A DNA stretch of 64,000 bases from Hermatobates lingyangjiaoensis (GCA_026182355.1 JAPFBL010000103.1:1798001-1862000); one strand, 5' to 3'. Positions 10,519-22,065 are shown, counted from the first letter of the stretch. The notes: generated by a model not told the origin, from the sequence alone. Made by a program: numbers and translations.

Positions 10519-12853
10519 TTTCAATTGTTTTATATAGAATAAATAGGTTTTACAAATTCGTTTATCATTTAGTTTATACTCGTCAGTAATAGAAAACTTT
10601 TAAGTTTTTTATCTGAAAAAAGAAGAAAAAGTCTTTTGGAATTTGCTGAAAATGTATCCATGCAATTTTGAACTCAAATTGATGTTGAATTAAACATCAG
10701 TTTATGATAGCATTTACAATGTGGTTTGATTAGCATAAAAATTGTGTTCAAAGTGTTTCAACACTGTATTGGAATAAGAAAAAATATTAATAAAATCTAT
10801 AGATGTGGATAAATCAATTGGTATTCAACTATAAATAGTAAGTACTAAATTTGATAGGAATTGATTAAGGAAATGAATAGAAACTAGAGTGTTCTACATT
10901 TTGGTAAATAGAAAAATCAGTTATTATAGTTGAAAAAACTTTGTCCTACTTTTGATTTTCCCATTGTGGTTTGGAGGTATTTTAAGTATTCACAGTGTAA
11001 TCATTTTATTATATCTATTATACATTATAAATGTTTATATTATATAGTGCTGTTAAAAGTTAATAGTCATAACAGATAGTATACTTGCAATGATATTTTT
11101 AAATAATTTCTGACATTTGAAACTCTAAAATCTAAATACCTATCTTCAATAAAAAGGTTCAATCTTTATTTTGTATTACAGTGTCTTGGATTTAAACAAT
11201 TTTAAGTTGATTTTGTTGAAAGTGCCAATAAAATACTAGTTTTTAATGTTTGTCAATAACGTATATTTTTGTTGCTCTGAGTAGTTTTTCTGGAGATATT
11301 TCCCTATTTCTTAGACCTGTAATGCAGTCAAGCAGGCTTGAAGGAAAACAATGTTGTTATTAAACAAAGTAAAATATCAATTTATTTCAATAAATTTATT
11401 CAAGAAATAATGAAAAAACTTTCCATAATTATCTATTTGGCAGCTTCAATACGAGTATAAACAATGCCATATTTATATTTTGTATAAGTGTTTTTTTTTC
11501 TTCCTAATTTTATCTTTATAAATTAAACCTTAAATTATATTTTTTTTTTATATCATCATCTGAGAAACCACAAACTTATTTGCATTATTTTATATAGTGC
11601 AGTTACTGAGCACTTAAGATATCTTAAATAAGAGAAGTGTTTAACATTGTTTTAATAAAAGGTCATGTCCAATATTGAATTCTATTTGAGCTTAAATAAT
11701 TCATTTGTTTAAAGATGAGTATAATGCAAATAATAAATGAAATAAAAAAAATAACAGTGCTTTTTAAGTTCCCGGTTTAATAAATTTAAATTTTACTTTT
11801 TTTACAGTTATTAAGAATTCATATATATATAAGAATTTTTATTTGATAAATTGATTTGAGATGAATGCCTGATGTCCCTCTCAATAAATCCAAGAATTTG
11901 CCATCCCTTGTATCCCCTTGACCACATGTCAGAGTTACTTGTTTAGAATAACTTTTATAATAGATATTTTTATTGGCTATGTTTCTATGAATACTTAAAA
12001 ATTGACTGAAGCATTACTTTCAAGTCCATATTTTATCCACTTCTCATCTTTCAATAAAAATTAGCTTAACAAAAAATATTTAGAAGTATTGACTAGTATA
12101 TTACTTGATGTGTTCTAAGCAAATTCATGGAGCTTCAAAATTTTTTTTTTATTGAACAAGAAATAAAATCACTAAATAACTGTATATTACTACTATGTAA
12201 AACAAAAAAGTAAACAATACGTAAAAGTCTAAAATACGAACTATTAAAATAATCTAACAAATTTAGTTTATATGAATATAAACTAATATTTATTTCATTA
12301 TATCATGACTTTATTCCATAATGTAAGTTTATATAATGTAATATTTATTTAAATTTGATCCGACTTTGCAGATATAAATTAACTCTAAAAAAATGTTGAA
12401 TGTTACCTCTATGTGAGGTATTCCATATTCATGAGCTATTCATGCGATAAAATGTTGCATCTCCCTACAGTAGATTATTTCAAATATGCAGATCAGTGCA
12501 GCTAATAAAATTAATGAATAAAAAATAATCTTTATAATGTATAAATGATGTTGTCAGTTTTAATTTTTTAGGATTATAAATTTACTCTCCATCATGATCT
12601 CGGAATGAAGCACAATGATTACTCCTTAGATACATACGTTCGTACGAATATCTTTCATAACTTACGTTTTTATCTATATTCGTTCTGTAAAAAAAATACG
12701 AGTTTGACAAAGCAATGATGACCTTAGTCTTTTCTTACTAATTTCCTTACTCATTTTAAGTAACTATCACATTTTGTATAATGATTTCAAAGTAAGCACG
12801 TGAATTAATAACTAACAAATAACTAATTAATAATTAGTTATTAATTATTAACG
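10519..12853. other. 2.3 kb of very AT-rich DNA, no gene seen
   Basis: No frame, repeat or structured RNA recognised. Confidence 0.5.
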
Positions 12854-13240
12854 GATATATATATATATATATATATATAAAGATTTCACATAAACACGTG
12901 AAATAACAATCAATGATCAAACCACAATAAGAAATGGGAAAACAAGACTAAGAATATCTGCACAACAAAACAAAGAGGGTTGACAGCTAGCGGATAGTTT
13001 TTTACTCTTTCTTACTGTACTCCTTTGTTTCCCCAAACATCCCTTTCTGGAAATTAGTCCTTTCATGCGCTTTCACCCTTTTAAAATACCACTCTTCCCT
13101 CCCACTCTTCTCAACTCCTCACCAGATGTTTTCTGCATCTAGTGTTTAGTTGAGTTTTTGACTCTGACGAAGACCACTTGTTACGGTTGAAAGATCTTAG
13201 TCTTGTTTTCCCATTTCTTATTGTGGTTTGATCATATCTT
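12854..13240. mobile_element. PLE-A with internal region, beside (TA)n
   Basis: After an AT microsatellite (12854-12879) the left arm starts AAGATTTCACATAAACACGTG and stops at about 12950, before the ribozyme core. Then comes a unique internal block with CTCCTTTGTTTCCCC and CTCCTCACCAGATGTTTTC, then a full right arm with TGACTCTGACGAAGACCACTTG, GGTTGAAAGATCTTAGTC and TTATTGTGGTTTGATC. The internal block recurs at 24420-24680, 25640-25860 and 30093-30150, so it is part of the element, probably its 3' untranslated region. No open frame. Confidence 0.85.
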
Positions 13241-13380
13241 TATAAATAAAATAATGATTTTGTCTGTACATTGCTTAGAACTGACTCATTTCAAGTTGTC
13301 TTTACGTTTCATACATTGGAGAAACCGAATCCACCCTTAGAAAAATTTCTGTCGGTTTGTCGGTTTGTCAGGTAAACAGG

Positions 13381-13660
13381 TAAACTCAGCTACCATAAGA
13401 CATATAAAGCTGAAACATTTACAGTAGATTTGTGTAGGTCTAACTTAAAATATAGGCTATGAATTGATTGGAAATTCAACGTAGAAGTGAAGTTATGGAC
13501 GTTTAACGCAAAAATGTTTGTCACAAGTAAACTCAGCCACCATAAGACATAGCGAGCTGAAACATTGACACTGGATTTGTGTGTGCCTAACTTAAAATAT
13601 GGGCTCTAAATAGATTATTAATTCAGTACAGAAGCAAAGTTATGGGGCTTTTAGCTGTAT
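13381..13660 (+). repeat. Diverged direct duplication, about 147-bp spacing
   Basis: Two copies beginning AAACTCAGC(T/C)ACCATAAGACAT, near 13382 and 13529, share AGCTGAAACATT, GATTTGTGT and CTAACTTAAAATAT. They differ at roughly one base in seven. The origin is not recognised. Confidence 0.75.
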
Positions 13661-14576
13661 TTTCCTAACTTCACAGACAAGTTTGTTTTGAAAATACACA
13701 GGTGTGGCAAGTAGGTATTGTTAGTTGATTTTAATTTCAATTGAGCACATGAATATATTGCGTATTTGACATCATTGAAATGGTGTTTCACAGAGTTAAG
13801 GATGTACTATCTATTGAGAATAAATGTTTTGTAAACGAGCAATTCTCAGCCCTTAATATGAACAGGCATGAGAAATCAACAAACAAGTTCTTACGTTATA
13901 TGAAGCCGAGGAAAGAACTTACAAGTCAGTAAAGAGATTGGATTAGTGATGAAGAAGCAGTTCATTATCTAATTGAATTTCTTGACTCTGAATTTATTTC
14001 TCCTGGACTGCCTGCTCATGAGTAAAAACTTAAAGTAGTAGCAACAATGATGCTGCAATTTATAGCAGTAACAAATTTCATGTTACGAAACATGAGTGAC
14101 CCAAAAACTGTGCAACGGGACACGACTCTGAGTTCGTGCTCTACACAGATATGCCATAGAGGCGGACATAATGACTGGATGTGGTATTGGGGAGTCTTCC
14201 GAACCACTGTCTGTTTCCATTCAAATGATTGCAAGGTCCCCTCAGAGTCTATTTCGCAATGACGTTAACTAAGTCGCAAAGGGAGACTTTATCTAACGCA
14301 GGAATTCAAGTTAGCGAAACCAAGTTTTTCTCACATGGTCAACTGTAGTTTACTTGCTCAATAGTCAGAGGTTTCAACTGATTGTTCTTCCATGAACCTG
14401 AAGGACAGACAGCTAATGTAGTGTATACAGAGGCATTTGTTTAACACTGTACTAATAATGGTGTTTTCTACTATTCTATAATTTCTAATTATAGTATTAG
14501 TATAATACTATAATTGATATGTTGGAATACCAAGTATAATAGAATTTTTGATTCCGTCAAAGACGGGTACATTTGC
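13661..14576. other. No gene recognised
   Basis: The overlapping frames at 14047-14262 (plus) and 14016-14234 (minus) are mirror shadows without a domain. The 13860-14040 part is a little less AT-rich, and in one plus frame reads an acidic stretch (EEAVHYLIEFLDSEF) that could be a decayed transposon protein. I cannot assign it. Confidence 0.35.
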
Positions 14577-14578
14577 TA

Positions 14579-14613
<35 letters not shown>
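14577..14613. repeat. (TA)n microsatellite
   Basis: About 17 AT dinucleotides with one break near the end. Confidence 0.9.
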
Positions 14614-14617
<4 letters not shown>

Positions 14618-14727
14618 TATAGTAGTTGATTAGATTAGTGTGTGTTGTGTGATGTGTGTAAATAGCAGAGCAGATTCTGCATTTACGACTTTTTTAGCAA
14701 TTGTTCTTTTCTCATAATCACTTCTCT

Positions 14728-14860
14728 ACGCTGCAAGGGCAGTGAAAATAACAAATTATCCAGGGACATACTGGAAGCAATAACACAGTCCAATAACTGA
14801 TAGCATATAACATTCAGAATGTCCCTGGGGAATTTGTTATTTTCATTGCCTTTGCGGCAT
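14728..14860. repeat. Imperfect inverted repeat with 49-bp loop
   Basis: Arms 14728-14769 and 14819-14860 pair over about 40 bases with a few mismatches (GCAAGGGCAGTGAAAATAAC against GTTATTTTCATTGCCTTTGC). It could be a small hairpin transposon or another PLE end. No hammerhead core is seen. Confidence 0.7.
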
Positions 14861-14908
14861 AAAAAAGTGAACGATTTGCAATACTTTTCAGAAAGTTTTA
14901 CATAACTC

Positions 14909-14922
14909 CTCCCCCCCCCCCC
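14909..14922. repeat. Poly-C run
   Basis: About 14 C in a row in AT-rich surroundings. The exact length is uncertain in any assembly. Confidence 0.7.
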
Positions 14923-15131
14923 CAAATATGCCTTATATTTCCGTAGAAGGTGGAGGGGGATTAACATGCCTGGGTAGTTGTTGTCTCATAAAATGAACTA
15001 AGAAAGACATAGCGGGTGAATGGTTGTCCTGGGTAGTCTTCCTTGACTGGCGAGTGCTCTCAATCGCTTACTGGCTTAAGGGCTGTCCGTTGGTATTATA
15101 CGGTTAACGCCTGTCTTTTCCTGACTTTCTC

Positions 15132-15716
15132 TTGCGTGGTGTGGCAAGGTGGATTGTGTCCCTGGGTCAGAGTCGGCGGTGGAAGGCCCAACTTGATCGT
15201 GGTTTGGACTGGGGTGGTGCCCGTTTTTTCTGCTTTGTGCGGCTAACTCCTATCTTTCTCAAGAGTTCTTCTTTGATGTGGTGGCAATACAGCGACTCCA
15301 CCTTGTGCACTTCACGAAGACTGTCTCATATTCCTGATTTTGTTAGGATGCAATTGGTCTTTTATGATGTGATGAAAAGCATTCAAGTTAAAATACATCA
15401 ACCTATTCTTCTTTCTCATAGTAGAATCAGCAGGTCAATGAACATGTATAAATTAACAAAGGTCACAGATCGGATAGTCCTAAACTACTGCATAGGATTT
15501 TGTTCCCTCTGGACGCGTCGAAAGAGCGTAAAAAAGACAAAGGTCTGTTTTGTCATATTGAGAAGTATACCCGAGGACCCAGAAACGGAACATTGTACCA
15601 AAACAGGTCACACACTAGGTACTACTGTGAAAGGTGGAAGTGAAATAAGCACTGGAATTAATCATCAGGCATGCTTGACAGCTGTGGTGCGCACACTGTT
15701 TCATTCCAGGCAGTGA
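15132..15716 (+). CDS. Unrecognised open frame in GC-richer segment
   Basis: A 194-codon frame opened by TTG; the first in-frame ATG is at 15276, leaving 146 residues. I do not recognise the product. It is rich in Ser, Thr, Arg and Cys, has no clear signal peptide or membrane segment, and lacks known motifs. The surrounding block (about 14960-15720) is clearly less AT-rich than its neighbours, so a long frame is less surprising here. It could be an exon, a piece of an unrecognised transposon, or chance. Confidence 0.2.
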   Translation: MRGVARWIVSLGQSRRWKAQLDRGLDWGGARFFCFVRLTPIFLKSSSLMWWQYSDSTLCTSRRLSHIPDFVRMQLVFYDVMKSIQVKIHQPILLSHSRISRSMNMYKLTKVTDRIVLNYCIGFCSLWTRRKSVKKTKVCFVILRSIPEDPETEHCTKTGHTLGTTVKGGSEISTGINHQACLTAVVRTLFHSRQ

Positions 15717-15720
15717 ATAT

Positions 15721-17575
15721 GGGAGAACTGCTTTTCAAAAAACCAAGTTAAACAAAACGCGATGAATTGAATTATAAAAATTTCAGCTCCAATTTCATTC
15801 TTAGCAATAATTCATATTCTTATTCTAAATTCTTTGAAAAACATACTGAATTGTTAATTATTTCTTGTTATAGGTTATATCTCGTTCATAAAAATTTTCA
15901 AAATATTTCTGTTTCAATTTCGTTTGCAGACAAGTCAATCAACCTGATTTAATCAACAGTGGTATCCTTAATTTATTAATGTTTGAAGCATTTTGTTATT
16001 CTTCTTTTGACCAGAAAATAAATTCTTTTCAATTTAATAAAGATGTAGATATCCCTGAATTATTTATAAGTATTGGAAGCAATTTAAAGATGCATTATGT
16101 AATTTATTAAGTTGCATTTATTATTAATTGATTAATAATTCTTGAGGAAAATAATTAATTACATTATTGTTTTAAAATTTTACTGATTATATTTCTTCAA
16201 AATGTTTAAACATTTTGAGTTAGTATGTAAGTCGTATATTAAAAACTAATATACATAACTTTCCAGTGTAATTGAGGATAGGTCTATTACTCTAATAAAT
16301 AAGGGTGGATACATCTTTTTCAACTTATGCTCTAATATTTCCTTCACTTTTGTATGATATGTGAATAAAGCAGTTTGCTTGGTAGCTCCAGTGATTGATG
16401 TTTCTTTGATCATTATTGTTCATTACTTTGATGTGAGTCCGACATTAAACTCAATTAATAAATATTTTGACTGCCAGCACTCTTCACTGCTGGCTTTCCT
16501 GAAATGAAAGTAACCTATGGATGACGCCATTTGAGCCATAACAATGAGTAATGGTTGGCAGCTTCTGTAGTCTAACATCAACTTATCAAGCTTTGAATGT
16601 TTCTTCAAGCATCAGCTATTAACAAGTGAATTAATAACATACATTGTCTGCCCTAATAGATCTGCCGTGTTCAATATTCAACTTTACTCAAATTAATATC
16701 AAAACGATCGATATTGATCTCCCTTAATATAATTATTGTAATTTGTGAATTAAGGTGAAATTCAAACAGAACAATTATTGCAACCAAACAATTAAATTAG
16801 AACAATCGCCGAAGGCTAGAAGGCATGTTTCTATTGATTGACTATGATTCAATAATGAAATAGAACAGGTAATATTAACATTAATTTATGTCAATTAATG
16901 TAACTAATAAATAATGATAATTATAAAATCTGATAAGAACTATTACCAATAAGTTGAATTTGTATCAACTATTAAATACCTTTAATAAAATTACAAAATG
17001 TAATGAATAAATAAAGTGAGTTCATTTCATAGATATAAACGAGTAAAGTAAAAATTGGTTAATTTTATTCGTTAATAACTCTTATATTACCAATGATTTT
17101 CGACAAATTATAATAAAATAACTGTAAATATAGTTAATAAGTATTAAATTTGCTTCAGATTTATCACACTGAGTTTGTATCAAATTATGTGAATAGTTGT
17201 AATTTTTCATTTTTCTGCATGATTTTTTTTCAATAATCAATGATGTTTATTGTTTTAATTTAAAAATGAATTGCTTATTAATAATTACTTATACGACTTT
17301 GAGATTTTAATAAGATTCAAAGGTAAAGAAACATGAAAAGTGCATACTGGTGGAAGGTTACTATATTTTTTTGTAATATATATCTCTTTCAAAGACAGAA
17401 ATACATAGTGTGTTTATAAAGCTAGAAAGCATTATGATAGTACGAAATGCTTTCCAGTCAAGGTTTTTTTTACTAGGTATATTACTTATTAATAAGTTAG
17501 AAACATGTAATGCTTCTCATGGACTGGTAATTTTAAATAAAAAAGTGTTCAGTCTTTTTTAACAAAAACATCACG
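15721..17575. other. AT-rich DNA, no gene seen
   Basis: Short frames at 15767-15952 and 16423-16608 show no recognisable domain. Confidence 0.45.
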
Positions 17576-17890
17576 GATATATATATATATATATCTACCG
17601 AATTCAATAATATATCAACCCTTTGATAGAATAGGTGTAATATGCAATTAAAATTCGGTCAATTACATAATACACCTATATATATATTGATAAAAGGATC
17701 GACCGTGGAGTAGAAACAAAACTAAGGTTTATCGGGATTCGGTCAGTTCTTCAAGTTCAAACTAAAACCTCATTGCCAACGTTTCCATCTTTATTTAAAA
17801 CCTTTTTCATAGGCAGAAGTATAAATTATGAAATAGAAAAACTAAGTATTACATTACAAATTATTTTACAAAGAAAAATAGTATGTAGGA
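17576..17890 (-). mobile_element. (TA)n plus PLE-F end, minus strand
   Basis: After an AT microsatellite the minus strand of the arm reads CCTATGAAAAAGGTTTTAAA with a hairpin of the GGTTTT/AAACC type, then GGAAACGTTGGCAATGAGG, which is the group F core with the ACGT helix III word. Towards its far end come TGACCGAATCCCGATAAACC and GTTTCTACTCCACGGTCGATCC. Related copies lie at 25918-26545, 36470-36600, 46985-47260 and 50640-50770. The CTGANGA box has decayed to CTATGAAA. Confidence 0.8.
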
Positions 17891-17988
17891 TATTAGCAAC
17901 AACTGTAATCTGAATGAACACGTGACAACTTGTCACGTTGTTCTTTGTGTGCTACCTATCTTCAGTTTTAAACTGTTATATATATAAC

Positions 17989-18178
17989 AAGATTTCTCAT
18001 ATACAGTTGAAATAACAATCAATGATCAAACCACAAAATGAAAAGGGAATGAAGACTAAAATCTTTTAACCGTAAGAAGCGGTCTTCGTCAGTTGGGTTT
18101 TTGACTCTGTCAAGGACCGCTTTTTACGGTTGAAAGATCTTAGTCTTTTTTCTCTTTTCATTTTGTAATTTTATCATA
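17989..18178. mobile_element. PLE-A inverted end pair
   Basis: Compact palindrome with almost no centre (CAGTTGGGTTTTTGACTCTG in the right arm). The right-arm core reads CTGTCAAGGACCGCTTT, so the CTGACGA box is mutated, while GGTTGAAAGATCTTAGTC is intact. Confidence 0.85.
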
Positions 18179-18219
18179 TATATGTGAATAATAATCAAAA
18201 TAACACTTGATGTAATAGA

Positions 18220-18590
18220 TGGATTAATGAAACATAACAATGAAACATATTTGGAAACAATGCTCTAAGACCTTTCGTCAACACATCGTCAGAGAGCAAG
18301 TGAACTAAAAAATAATAAGTACTTGTTAACCTGGTTGATTGAAGTTTCTAGAATTGTTGGTAACCCTGAACGTGTTTAATGGATGAAGTTTTGATTACCG
18401 GAATAATTAAACAGATGAAGACTTCTTCATCTTTAAACACATTCAGGGTTACCAACAATTCTAGAAACTTCAATCAACCAGGTTAACAAGTACTTATTAT
18501 TTTTTAGTTCACTTGCTCTCTGACAATGTGTTGACGAAAGACCTTAGAGCATTGTTTCCAAGTTTGTTTCACTGTGGTAAATTAATCCAT
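18220..18590. mobile_element. PLE-C inverted pair with coding tail
   Basis: Two copies of the group C 3' end, joined head to head near 18378. Both arms run from the outer TTTGGAAACAATGCTCTAAG/GCATTGTTTCCAA ends inward. The plus-strand arm starts inside the protein: it reads MDEVLITGIIKQMKTSS, then a tail ending in NFNQPG and a stop, the same C-terminus as in 51161-51394. The left arm stops just short of this. The ribozyme words are CTGACAATG (right arm; the other arm has CTGACGATG), GAAAGACC and TTAGAGC. Confidence 0.88.
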
Positions 18591-18604
18591 ATATAATACC
18601 AAAT

Positions 18605-18803
18605 TGCACACAAACTCGTGGAATAACAATCAATGATCAAACCACTATAAAAAAAAGACTAAGGCTTTTCAACAGAGTGTCAGTTAGGTTTTAGACTCTA
18701 ACGAATACCGCTTGTTACAGTTGAGAGATCTTAGTCTTTTTTCTCCATTTCATATTGTGGTTTGATCGTTGATTGTTATTTCACGTGTTTATGTGAAATA
18801 ACA
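18605..18803. mobile_element. PLE-A inverted end pair, decayed
   Basis: Both arms present. The right arm reads GACTCTAACGAATACCGC, then GTTGAGAGATCTTAGTC, so CTGACGA and GAAA are both altered. It ends with TTATTTCACGTGTTTATGTG, next to a long (TA)n. Confidence 0.83.
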
Positions 18804-18808
18804 CACTG

Positions 18809-18873
<65 letters not shown>
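18804..18873. repeat. (TA)n microsatellite
   Basis: About 70 bp of nearly pure AT dinucleotides between a PLE-A end and a PLE-C copy. Confidence 0.93.
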
Positions 18874-18876
<3 letters not shown>

Positions 18877-18929
18877 AATTGTCACAATAACACGTGATAT
18901 AAATATCCAGGTAACTCACCACAAATTAG

Positions 18930-19532
18930 ATGAAAAAAGCCAAACAATCTTTGATGACATCTGTAAGTGAGGAACGTTTTTCAAGAAGGAATTTGCTGGT
19001 GGTTCCCTACAGCCCATGTTTAAAAGACATTCCATATTTGTTGAAGAAGCTAGATATCTCAGTTACATTTAGTAGTGGTGGTAATTTGTCAAATAGACTT
19101 GTCCATAACTCTAAAAGAAGCCGAAAAAACTGTTGTGTATACAGAATTCCTTGCAAGGATTGCGAGTTGGCTTACATTGGACAGACGGGAAAAGGAATGG
19201 ATACAAGGATTAAGCAACATCAGTATTCAGTTAGAAGACAAGATGATAAAAGTGCCTTGTTCCTACACATTAGAGACAAAAATCACATAATTAACTGGAA
19301 AGAAGCAAAGGAGTTGGTTTTTATGTCATGTGAAAGAAGAAGAAACATTGTTGAAAGCGCCCTCATAAAAGACTTTTCTAAGAACTTGGTCAACACTAGT
19401 CCAGGCCTTTTTAAATTAGATGAATTTCTAATTGAAGGAATTATCAAACAAATCAAGACTATTTCAACAGTTATAGGGAAAAATACTGTCAATGATGCCA
19501 ATCTTACTCCTTCTTTAAATCAAAATTCATAA
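18930..19532 (+). CDS. PLE linker and GIY-YIG endonuclease (5'-truncated polyprotein)
   Basis: A 200-residue C-terminal piece of a Penelope-like polyprotein. Residues 24-35 (LVVPYSPCLKDI) and 45-57 (SVTFSSGGNLSNR) match the linker that follows the reverse transcriptase in PLEs. The endonuclease starts at CVYRIPCKDC (the GIY strand, with the CxxC pair typical of PLEs), then YIGQTGKGMDTRIKQH (YIG with catalytic Arg and the His), HIRDKNHIINW and the Glu-bearing RRRNIVESALI. In the family this domain nicks target DNA to prime reverse transcription. The frame has no internal stop or shift, so this copy is young or selected, but the reverse transcriptase is absent and the ATG is probably just the first Met after truncation. 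Confidence 0.88.
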   Translation: MKKAKQSLMTSVSEERFSRRNLLVVPYSPCLKDIPYLLKKLDISVTFSSGGNLSNRLVHNSKRSRKNCCVYRIPCKDCELAYIGQTGKGMDTRIKQHQYSVRRQDDKSALFLHIRDKNHIINWKEAKELVFMSCERRRNIVESALIKDFSKNLVNTSPGLFKLDEFLIEGIIKQIKTISTVIGKNTVNDANLTPSLNQNS

Positions 19533-19556
19533 CCTGCTTACAACTTGTATTCACTT

Positions 19557-19592
19557 GCTCTCTGACGACGTGAAAACGAAAGGCCTTAGAGC
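19557..19592 (+). ncRNA. Hammerhead-ribozyme-like core, PLE-C
   Basis: Read in order: stem I GCTCT; CTGACGA; one extra C; a minimal hairpin GT-GAAA-AC; GAAA; GGCC; TT; and AGAGC, which pairs exactly with the opening GCTCT. With its flanking A and T, GGCC makes the palindrome AGGCCT, so helix III would form between two molecules. Hammerheads in PLE ends are known; activity of this one is inferred. Confidence 0.7.
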
Positions 19593-19621
19593 GACTATCT
19601 TCTCTAATTTGTGGTGAGTTA

Positions 19622-19623
<2 letters not shown>

Positions 19624-19671
<48 letters not shown>
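19624..19671. repeat. (TA)n microsatellite
   Basis: About 24 TA units immediately after the PLE-C terminal repeat. Confidence 0.93.
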
Positions 19672-19672
<1 letters not shown>

Positions 19673-19870
19673 CGTTAGATATAATACATTTTCTACGATT
19701 CAGTGTTGTCTAAAAAAAATAAATCCGACAAATTCTTTACAATTTATCAGACATTGTGATTGCAGAGTGGTTAAACAATTTCAGTTCCCTATTGCCCAAT
19801 CATATCCTGGAAAAAATATATATGAATGAAGAGAGTTTCAACCGTGTATACCTGTACAAAACTCTAAGTA

Positions 19871-21154
19871 CGAGGGCGGTTGATAAGTCCGTGATTTTTT
19901 GAATAAAACAAAATTTTTTCGGCAAGAAACATTTTATTTTTCTACATAGTCACCTTTTAGCTCGATACATTTAGTCCAGCGTTTTTCTAATTTTGTTATT
20001 CCCTCCAAATAATACGTTTTCTCAAAGCTCTCAAAATACGCGTTTGTTTCGGTAATGACTTGTTCATTCAACTCACATCTCTTTCTGCCCAGCATTTCTT
20101 TAGATTTGGAAACAGAAAATAGTCGCAGGGGCTAAATGAGGAGAATATGCTGGATGGGTAGCAGTTGGTATCCCAATTCGTGGATTTTCACCATCGTGAC
20201 TAGAGAAGTGTGCACACGTGCATATTCTTGATGGAACAGCACTTTCTTCTTTGCCAAATGCGGCCGTTTTTGCTTCAAATCAACGTCGAATCTGTTCAAA
20301 AGCTTTGGATAATATTCGCCGTTGATCTTTTTACCTTACACGAGGTAATCGATGTGAATGACACCACGTGCATCCCAAAAAACTGTGGCCATGACCTTGT
20401 TGGCTGACAAACTCTGTTTGACTTCCTTTGGTCCACGATTGACAACAGGAACGCACTGTTTCGATTGTACCTTGGTCTCTGGCATGTTGTAATGGATCCA
20501 TGTTTCGTCACAGTAACAAAACGGTGCAAAAATTTGTCCAGATTACGGCTGAACATTGCTAAGCACTCTTTTGAAGTGGTCACACGATTGCGCTTATGGT
20601 CAAGTGTGAGCAATCGCGGCACCCATCTCGCGGAGAGTTTTTTCATGTCCAAATATTCCTGTAAAATACTCTTGTACCTGATCAGTCGAGATGCCTACAG
20701 CATGAGCTAACTCTCACATTTTCATTCTCCGATCATCCAATATCATTTCATGGATTTTATTGACGATTTCCGGCGTGATTTTTGGTCGACCTAAACATTC
20801 GGCGTCACTAGTGCTGGTACTAGTTTCCACAACGGAACTCTGTAAACCACTTCTTTACCATTGAAATTGATGGTGCCAAGTTCCCGTCGTATTTATCAAG
20901 TCTTTCCTTAGTTTCAGTGATTGATTTTTTACGTAAAAATTAATGCTTAATCAGCACACGAAATTCACTTTTTTCCATTTTTGTAAAAGTACACGAGGTT
21001 GTCTGTTTTGAATGACTATCAAATACCGACTGCACGTGGTAGCTAGTTGGTAGATAGTTGTCCACTAATAAATTACAGATGACGGCAGCACTGTTACATT
21101 TGGAGTAACTGCGCAGGAAGTTCAAAAAGTCACTGACCTATTAATCCAGCCTCG
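19871..21154 (-). mobile_element. Full-length, inactive mariner transposon
   Basis: A 1,284-bp mariner flanked by TA target duplications (19869-19870 and 21155-21156). The ends are related inverted repeats: CGAGGGCGGTTGATAAGTCC at the left, and on the complement of the right CGAGGCTGGATTAATAGGTC. The transposase lies on the minus strand and is dead (see next entry). Confidence 0.95.
19930..20979 (-). pseudogene. Mariner transposase pseudogene
   Basis: Starts at a minus-strand ATG near 20979 with MEKSEFRVLIKH, then hits a stop after 12 codons. Later pieces recognisable in different frames include the helix-turn-helix end KKWFTEFRCG, KLSARWVPRLLTLDHKR, FVTV followed by a one-base frameshift that moves DETWIHY to another frame, KVMATVFWDARGVIHIDYL, and the second catalytic block, where the usual HQDNA reads HQEYA (Asp to Glu). 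The last Asp (APCDYF) remains. Several stops and shifts rule out a working enzyme. The minus-strand frames at 20296-20652 and 20940-21125 are parts of this. Confidence 0.92.
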
Positions 21155-21177
21155 TACATTTTCTCCTTCATACTAAT

Positions 21178-22065
21178 AATTTACTTAGAACTTTTCTTAA
21201 TAAAAATATAAAGCAATATTTACGAAAGCCAGTTTTTTTTTTTAGTTTTAATAATCCTCAATATAATTTACTAAAAAGAGTCAAACTTGAGTGACACAGA
21301 ATTATAAATAAATAAAAAATTGAAATATCCTAATGGTTTGACACTTGATCAACTTTTTCGTACATATTCCACCTTCATTATTCATAATAAAATCTAATAA
21401 CATTACAAAGGAAAAATAAAATAAAATTATTTATTCATCGACTAATACTGGCTTTGATGGATTAAACCGTAATATTACTAGCTTGGGTTAAATGGATGAG
21501 TTCTCGAATCCCTTCATACTCGTATATGTTTGTTTACATTTTAAACCAATATAAGAAAACTAAACATTTAAACTGTTTTAAAGAATAATAATTTCTTATT
21601 GTTTGCTAGTGTTTGTGATGATAAAGGGAAAGACTTCAGTTATTCTAAGATAATGGAATCAATTATTATGTGGTACTTAATCATTTTAGAGTAAAAATGT
21701 TGATGAAATAGTCTCCACATACAAAAGTTTAATAATATTAACAACGAGTTTCAAACACGTAGTGTTCTTCTTCAAGCGTAAAACCAAAGATGAGTGTCTG
21801 TAGTACAATTCAATAAGTGTTGTACTACAGACAAGTGCGCTTGGTTTTACGTTTGATGAAGAACACTACGTGTTCAAAACTCGTTGTTTATATTATTAAA
21901 CTTCTATATATGGAGACTATTTCATTTACTTTTTGCTTGTTATAATAATTTAGTTATTTACATACCTTTTTTAATAAAAATATCAAGCAAAATTTAGTAA
22001 AGTGTTTTTTTTTAAGTTTTAATAATCCTCAATAAAATTTTCCAAAAAGAATAAAGCTAATTAAG
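21178..22065 (+). repeat. Pair of 110-bp direct repeats (21178-21290 and 21950-22065)
   Basis: Both copies carry TTAATAAAAATAT, then AAGCAA(T/A)ATTTA, a T run and AGTTTTAATAATCCTCAATA. Roughly 660 bp between them contains a PLE-D palindrome. Identity is about 80-85 percent by eye. Origin unknown. Confidence 0.65.
21702..21925. mobile_element. PLE-D inverted end pair
   Basis: Outer arms GATGAAATAGTCTCCA and TGGAGACTATTTCAT. The inner centre is a further inverted word, GTCTGTAGTACAA/TTGTACTACAGAC. The right arm has TTGATGA (21853-21859), one extra A, hairpin GAACAC-TAC-GTGTTC, AAAA, then CTCGTTG. This is a decayed hammerhead core: the first C is lost, GAAA has become AAAA in this arm, and the left arm keeps GAAA. 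No coding region. Confidence 0.85.

Larger units (their letters stand above)
18910..19623 (+). mobile_element. PLE-C copy with short terminal inverted repeats
   Basis: A 5'-truncated PLE bounded by a 19-bp inverted repeat: GGTAACTCACCACAAATTA at 18910-18928 and its exact complement at 19605-19623. Inside are the endonuclease frame (18930-19532), a short 3' region and a hammerhead-like core (19557-19592). (TA)n lies close on both sides. The left repeat is only the outermost tip of the usual inverted end. Confidence 0.88.
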
